Positions 57,385-64,000 of a stretch of 64,000 bases of DNA are shown in pieces. Where the stretch lies: assembly GCA_000333855.2 (NCBI GenBank), contig CM007345.1, positions 485,060 through 549,059 of the forward strand. Direction: 5' to 3'. This DNA comes from Endotrypanum monterogeii. Taxonomy: Eukaryota > Euglenozoa > Kinetoplastea > Trypanosomatida > Trypanosomatidae. The first letter of the stretch is position 1. Each line of letters begins with the position of its first letter. Under the pieces are notes generated by a model, which worked only from the letters and a program-made list of their open reading frames with translations, had not been told where the DNA came from and searched no databases. Made by a program: the position numbers and the translations under genes.

Positions 57385-58510
57385 GAGATCGCAGCAAGGG
57401 AAACAGTGAAAAACAAAAGCGCTCATGGAGATATGCACATGATGTCAAACACGGCAGGGAAAAGAAACTTGGCACCGCCCAATTCATAACTGCAGCGTCA
57501 GCAGGACTGCACAAGTTAAGCAAAACAGGGGGAGGGGGGAACTCGAAGAGGTCCGGGGTCAGCACCCTCCGCTCAACCAACTCTCTGAAGACATGTATAC
57601 CCCTTGGCATATGTGAAACCAGCAGCTACTGCTCCTAGGAAAATGCGCAAACCACAAACACCACTGCCGTGGAGACTCATTTGAGATGTAAAGGTGTCCA
57701 ACACTGAATACACGTCGCAAATCCCTCTGTGCGGCAAAAAAAAAAAACGTTGACACAAACAAGCGGAAGCACTCTTTCACACAGGATTATATCGGGCGGT
57801 GGAGAAACAATAGAAAGGGGTATTCGCCCTCTCCGTTCTGCAGCATGCATCACGAACAGCGCCAACGCCCAGCTTACCCCCTCCCTTCCAAACTCGCGTA
57901 GGTGCACCCTGTGCGATGCGATGCGCCCAGTAGCCCCTCGCGCTACAGCAACGCCGACGCAGTCACCGAAACACGGCATCTGCACCCAAAGACTGCTCAC
58001 TCCCCTCACCTCGCTGGTTGCAGCGCAGTCGCCCCCTTCCCATCCTGCCGGTCGACCTCCGTGGTGCATTCATCGGCCTGCTTCGGGCTCCCTCGCCAGC
58101 GAGCGATGAGAGCCGCGTGTGACACCTGCAAGCCACATCGACGCCTTGTCGGTCATGCAAGCGGTGCACACCGCTCCGCTGCTGTCCGCCTCACTCCGAT
58201 GCAGCGCCAATCAGGACACGACCGGCGGACAGGCGTGGTGATACACTGCGACAACCCCTCCCGCCTCCCCTCCCCCATTACAACGAGGCGTGTGTCACGT
58301 CCCCTACCCTGCACGCAAGCACACACTTGAACACTCGAGAGTACTCGATCAACGGAATCCGTCAGTGCAGATGCGCCTTGACAAGAACTCCTCCACCACT
58401 GACTCAAAAGCACATATTCGCATACGCCACCGTCCAGCGTTCCTTCGACCACCTCCACTGATTCCTCTTCCCAACCGCAAAGCAACAAAATCTGGCGACG
58501 GAGACTGTGA
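57155..58510. other. Intergenic region carrying repeat copy B
   Basis: No protein gene is supported. It holds a TA run (57193-57219), a T run (57291-57301), a TG tract (57350-57381), an A run (57736-57747) and the second dispersed-repeat copy (57804-58302), followed by about 208 nt up to the SF3A1 stop. Confidence 0.7.
57804..58302 (-). mobile_element. SIDER-like dispersed repeat, copy B
   Basis: The match to 25244-25742 is colinear, without gaps, with about six substitutions (for example at 57878, 57984, 58028, 58074, 58283 and 58299). It begins about 209 nt after the SF3A1 stop on the transcribed strand, mirroring copy A's position after the PPP4R2-like stop. Flanking sequences on both sides are unrelated between copies, so the unit is bounded. 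No tail or target duplication is visible. Confidence 0.6.
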
Positions 58511-59789
<1,279 letters not shown>

Positions 59790-59836
59790 TTTTCCCTCTT
59801 CCCTCCCTTCACACATCTAATTCTGTTGATCCTCAG

Positions 59837-59880
59837 CTTTACACGTTGCGGCAATCAAGAGGAGATGGGTGAGAGTCAAC
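59837..59880 (-). promoter_or_regulatory. Predicted trans-splice acceptor for SF3A1
   Basis: A weak pyrimidine-rich stretch (CTCTCACCCATCTCCTCTTG, near 59858-59878) is followed by AG at 59837-59838. If used, the whole CA tract would be within a 5' UTR of about 153 nt. Confidence 0.35.
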
Positions 59881-61182
59881 ACAGACACGCAAACGCACCT
59901 CTTCAAAGGGAATACTACGGAGCCAGAAAGACAGCCAAAAGAAAATGGGTGAAGTGCGCGAGAGTCACTCACAAGTGGGAGAGGAGGAGCGTCGCCGCAG
60001 AATCAGAGAGAGGCATATATATGTATATATGCTCTGCACTGAGTTATCCCTGCGCGGGTCAACTGGACAACACTCGAAGAAAAAAATGGGGGGAGTGGGC
60101 CCCTTCTCAGCGCAGCAAAACAGAAAACGAAAAAAAAAAAAAGATGACCCACGTACCTTTGATTACAATGGTGATTGGTGTTGGGAACGTCCCACAGCCT
60201 TCCAGGAGGCTGATGTGTGCCCGCGTGACTTCAACAGCGTGCCCACGAAGCAAAAAAGTGACAGGAACGGGACGAGATATTTGTACAGATAAAAGAAGTC
60301 ATGTTAGGAAAGAAACGAAGGCAAAGGAAGACAGGGGAGAGTGGGCAGACGAATCTCAAAGTGTGGAGGATACTATTCCCACGATGCTTTTCAGCGAAAG
60401 CGGAAGAGTATATTAGTTGGTCCACCGTACTCACAGACACACACCACACACACAGACATGCATACCGTTGATTGTCATGACGCGCTTGTTTTTGAAGAGT
60501 AGACGAGACGGAGGCAGAGGCGGAGAAACTATTGAGTACGGAAGACCACCGCCCCGCATATACACGCACGCACTACACAGAAGCTTAGAGACTGTGGCCC
60601 CAGAGGAGGGATTTCATAGGTGTACGTGTGCTTGACTATTTCATTTTTCTATTTTTTTTTTATAGTGATACCCAAAAACCACATCACCGTAGACAGCGAA
60701 ACAGGTACGAGCTAAATAGAAGGAAGAGGGAGAAGCAGAAAAAGGCATCCATGTGAACCGCCCTCCTTTAGCTCTATATATATATATATATATATGTTAC
60801 GTGTTTTTAGCCCTCGGAAAGTGAAACTCCCTCACTGCATTTGAAGCGAGGGCAATGCGTCGGTTACGTCGCAGTAAATCTTCGTCTGTCGATGCACTTG
60901 CACAGACACATTCAAAGAACCAATTAAGCTCCCCTGATTCCCCTCCCCCTCCCCTCCCCCTCGCTCCTTCGCTGCCCGATCGCCACGTTCGCATTTCAGA
61001 GAACCTCGCGACAACTTCTCGTAAGCCTTCGCTGCCATCAGGAAAAAGAAAAAGAAAACCCGCACCGCCAGGAGACGCGAGCCCCATATATATATAATGC
61101 CAATGTGCAGAAACGAAGGATTGCAACATACGTGGCCATCGTCCATGTGACACTGCACCATCTGCAGCACACTCGCCTAACC

Positions 61183-62973
61183 TCACGGCACTGAGAAGGT
61201 GACAACGCTCGTCTCCAGGGTCGGTGAGTTCACATCCACAAGCACCAGTGCACCGGTTCGAGCAAAGGACGGAACGCAGACCAGGCGCACACCGGCTTCT
61301 GTGTGGCCAGCTTTGCTATCCTCCTCCTTTTGGGGTATGGCCGCTTGCTTTTCCCTCGATTGCAGTGACGATGTAGCCGGATCGGTAAAATTATGATGGG
61401 TCTCATTGTACAGCTCCGACAGCGTTGCGTAGCGCGTCTCAAATTGTGGCTGATCGCAAGCCACAAAGCAGTGCGGTGTACATGAGAACAAAAAAGGATC
61501 CTGATTGCAAAAAGGATAACTGAAAAGTGTATTGGGCGCGGTGGGGCAGGCACAGCCCGACTCCACCACCATACACATCGTATCAAGTCGCGTCGGAAAG
61601 TGTGACTCGCGGGCCACGTCGTTGATGTTCTGACCCGACGTCACAAAGAAGTTGACGCTGTCGGCCACCTCGGTCTTGTGCCGCTTCAGCTCCGACCCTG
61701 TGCCATTGTCGCTCCTCACCTCGGACACTGCCGTGGCCGCGGTGGGCGGCTGCGCTGTAAAACAAAAAGGGTTGGAAACAAGCCGGAGCGTGGAGTGCTT
61801 GCCTGCCCGGGGGAGCAGTAATGGATGCAGTGGCTGCTGGGGCTGAAATGCATTGGAGACATCGTTTTCACCCGGCATCAGCTCCACCTCTACGGTGCTC
61901 GCAATGCGTTCCAAAAGTATGTCCAACTGCCTCATTAGTGCGACAGAGGTGACCGTGCTGCCATACGCCTTGTCGTCATTCAGCCGCACGTGGTCAGTAG
62001 GGTCAAGCTTCACCTTCCTCTTCAGCTTCAGCTCGGAGGTGGGGGCAATGCTATCACCACCAATGACCAGACGCGAGATGCACTTCGCTTTACGACGCAG
62101 GGAGACGTTGCCTGTGTTGCCACAGAGAAACTCGACCAACAGCTCCAGGGCAGCTTGTGCCCTAGAGGCCGCCGCCTGCTCCTCCCTGCTACCTCCGTGT
62201 AGTAGATGGACGTTCAGCCCGCTTACAAACGCGATGTAGCACGGGCTGGCAGCATGCATCAGTGGACGGGGTATAAATGTAAATTGCAAACCTCCACTAA
62301 AGGCGTATCGATGTACCTGAATGCTGCCATTGGGGAGCAAGGTTCCGTACACGCCAAGTACGATCCCCGTGCAGAAACGCTCGGGGTCAAGTCCATGCAA
62401 TAGAACACGACCACTGCTGTCCTCCAGCATCAGCTCATCGGCGCTGCTACAGATGTTGTAGTGCGCATCAACCGCAGCAAGTGCTTGCCCGTTATTGCCC
62501 TCATCCTCTTCGGCGCCATTGTTGAGGTGCATCACCGCGGATCGAGCGTCTGCTGGTGTGTCAAAGGGTACTGCCTCGAGGGCATCAGTACCCTCATCGT
62601 TTTCGTCGTCGCCGGCGTCAATTCGAACAAGCTCACGCTGATATTCGGCAAGGAAGCGTGGCAGCAATTTCATGTTTTTGTAGACGACACCGACGCACAC
62701 AGCTGTCGCTCCAGGATTCAGCTCGAGCACGCGTCGGGTGTCCATAGCACAATCCTGTGAACGGTAATTAGGGTCCTCTCGTACAACCTGCTGGATCGAC
62801 AGCAGCGCAGACTCGTATTGGGCCATCAGTCGGCATCGATACATGGGTGCATACTGCTGAGTGAAGGAGAGAGAACGAAGAAGAAAGCGCTGATGGGTTC
62901 GTGTAATGGGACAAGCGCTGCGTACCTCCACATCAGACGCAGGCGCAGAGATGTCTGCAGTGTTGCCGATCAT
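61183..62973 (-). CDS. POLD2: DNA polymerase delta small subunit (POLD2)
   Basis: A protein of 596 residues from ATG 62973. It follows the POLD2 plan: SFTQQYAPMYRCRLM at the start of the conserved part, GVVYKNMKLLPRFLAEY in the OB fold, the LMLEDSSGRVLLHG and GTVLAV-like GIVLGVYGTLLPNGSI segments, then the inactive phosphoesterase domain with YIAFVSGLNV, VELMPGENDVSN, PQQPLHPLLLP and TSGQNINDVAR, ending LFSYPFCNQDPFLF. POLD2 links the catalytic subunit to the rest of polymerase delta. It is longer than human POLD2 (469 residues) because of acidic insertions (for example DAGDDENDEGTDALE). The frame reaches upstream to a GTG at 63039, but a likely splice AG (about 63028-63029) falls inside that extension, so the ATG is preferred. 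Confidence 0.92.
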   Translation of the reverse strand: MIGNTADISAPASDVEVRSACPITRTHQRFLLRSLSFTQQYAPMYRCRLMAQYESALLSIQQVVREDPNYRSQDCAMDTRRVLELNPGATAVCVGVVYKNMKLLPRFLAEYQRELVRIDAGDDENDEGTDALEAVPFDTPADARSAVMHLNNGAEEDEGNNGQALAAVDAHYNICSSADELMLEDSSGRVLLHGLDPERFCTGIVLGVYGTLLPNGSIQVHRYAFSGGLQFTFIPRPLMHAASPCYIAFVSGLNVHLLHGGSREEQAAASRAQAALELLVEFLCGNTGNVSLRRKAKCISRLVIGGDSIAPTSELKLKRKVKLDPTDHVRLNDDKAYGSTVTSVALMRQLDILLERIASTVEVELMPGENDVSNAFQPQQPLHPLLLPRAGKHSTLRLVSNPFCFTAQPPTAATAVSEVRSDNGTGSELKRHKTEVADSVNFFVTSGQNINDVARESHFPTRLDTMCMVVESGCACPTAPNTLFSYPFCNQDPFLFSCTPHCFVACDQPQFETRYATLSELYNETHHNFTDPATSSLQSREKQAAIPQKEEDSKAGHTEAGVRLVCVPSFARTGALVLVDVNSPTLETSVVTFSVP

Positions 62974-63407
62974 AACTGATCTCTCCTCCTCCTCCTTATT
63001 ATCAATCGTGTCTTTTGATACGGTGTTTTCTATGTCCACGGGCGATTCCCGAGGGAGAGGAGGCTGATGAATACACCCTACCTATCTCCTCAAATGCGTA
63101 GTTGTGTGCTTGAGTGAGCTGCTGTATGACCCGTATGCCATGAAGCACACGACGAGCGGGCGTATACGAGTACCTCCAACTCCCCCCCCCTGCAGCGATG
63201 GAACAAGACAACAATTCAGTACCTGTGATCTGAACTGCACTCTCCCCCCCCCACCCGCCCCGTCGTTTTATTTTATTTTCGTTAGGTGTGTGAATGTAGA
63301 CGCAACTTAATGTCTATGCGAAGTTATTTGAAGAGCACGTGTGCAACAGTGGGTGAGTAGGTATGTGTACGTCTGCATGTATGTACGTATGGATGTACAG
63401 ATGGATG

Positions 63408-63431
63408 TGGGAGGGAGGGAGGGAGGGAGGG
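63408..63431 (+). repeat. (GGGA)n run with G-quadruplex potential
   Basis: About six GGGA units in tandem; four or more runs of three G are separated by single bases on the plus strand. Confidence 0.85.
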
Positions 63432-63872
63432 TAGGAGTGAAGGAACGCTGTCCATATAAAAAAAAAAATACCTCCAACTCGCGTCTATGTGTGTATAAAA
63501 TTGCCCCCCACCCTAATACCTTGACATGAAGAATACTAGAAGACAATAAAAATATCGCGATTTGTAACGATCACATGAAATTCACGGAGTAAGGAGTGTA
63601 GATTTTTAAAAGGTGGGAGAGCGACATTGAAGAAGGGAGGGGGGGAAGAGGGTCAAGCTGCACGGATTAACGTGAGGCAGTTGTGCCGCATGAGAACAGT
63701 GCCCTCCCCTCCCCCGCCACACACGCACACACACACCCTCCTTTCTTCAGTAGAACCAATGCATTGCGCACAGCAAACACAGGCTTCTGGAAACAAACAC
63801 CCCTTGAAGTCTCAGAAGTCGTCACCCGTGCTTCGTTCCGTATCAGCAGCAGTTGTGCGCGTGAAAGAAAGA

Positions 63873-63873
<1 letters not shown>

Positions 63874-63912
<39 letters not shown>
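63874..63912. repeat. (TA)n microsatellite, about 39 nt
   Basis: An uninterrupted TA run near the right edge, about 900 nt upstream of the POLD2 start. Confidence 0.95.
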
Positions 63913-63914
<2 letters not shown>

Positions 63915-64000
63915 GTCTGTACGGCGAACGGCGGAGTGTACGGTACGAGCGAGCTCGCAATGTCGTTACCAAAAGTAATGTCCAACGTGCCTCATTAGTG

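Larger units (their letters stand above)
62974..64000. other. Intergenic region upstream of POLD2
   Basis: No gene recognised up to the window edge. It contains C runs (63182-63190, 63244-63253), a GGGA tandem run (63408-63431), an A run (63459-63469), CA repeats (63721-63736) and a TA run (63874-63912). Confidence 0.65.

Noticed and set aside
25244..58302. CRISPR array or phage attachment sites as explanation for the direct repeats
   Set aside because: Only two 499-bp copies 32.56 kb apart, in a eukaryotic gene arrangement with no prokaryotic features.
62974..63039. Upstream GTG start for POLD2
   Set aside because: No ATG in that extension, and a plausible splice AG lies within it; the acidic peptide has no counterpart in the family.

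Overview
The window looks like a piece of a trypanosomatid chromosome, most likely Leishmania or a close relative. Every recognisable gene lies on the minus strand. The genes are intronless and GC-rich, and they are separated by 0.7-1.9 kb gaps full of CA/TG, TA and homopolymer microsatellites. Pyrimidine tracts followed by AG precede many start codons on the transcribed strand. This is the layout of one polycistronic unit processed by trans-splicing. There is no strand switch. I see no tRNA or rRNA gene, CRISPR array, viral gene or toxin gene. Genus and species are inferred from architecture and protein style, not from a database match. Transcription runs from high to low coordinates.  Layout from upstream (right) to downstream (left): DNA polymerase delta small subunit POLD2 (61183-62973); splicing factor SF3A1 with two SURP domains, whose start codon abuts a ~103-nt CA tract (58511-59683); GPN3 GTPase (56354-57154); an unrecognised 236-aa protein (54514-55224); TAP42/IGBP1-like phosphatase regulator (52024-53442); an unrecognised 948-aa protein (47432-50278); a very large flagellar-type ASH/MSP-domain protein split by one frameshift (38430-46249); COPII coat protein SEC24 (34106-37177); SLX1 GIY-YIG endonuclease (30988-33111); PP2A catalytic subunit (29230-30183); RNA polymerase subunit RPB10 (27625-27879); a PPP4R2-like protein (25929-26708); a PRP38-domain protein (22541-24469); an NPL4-family protein (20515-21798); a cullin (16410-19565); a BSD-domain protein (13454-15040); and two consecutive MIOS-like genes (4827-11540, and 2-3430, the latter cut by the window edge).  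A ~499-bp element occurs twice (25244-25742 and 57804-58302) in direct orientation, 32.56 kb apart, with only about six mismatches. Each copy lies roughly 200 nt downstream of a stop codon, so probably in a 3' UTR. Size and position fit a SIDER-type degenerate retroposon, but the near-identity is unusual for that class. The pair could allow homologous recombination that excises or amplifies the segment between them.  Several neighbours share pathways: MIOS-like GATOR2 components, TAP42, PP2A and PPP4R2 around TOR and phosphatase signalling; RPB10 with GPN3 in RNA polymerase assembly; SF3A1 with PRP38 in splicing; POLD2 with SLX1 in DNA replication and repair; NPL4 with cullin in ubiquitin handling. 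Because trypanosomatid units mix unrelated genes, this proximity is suggestive only.
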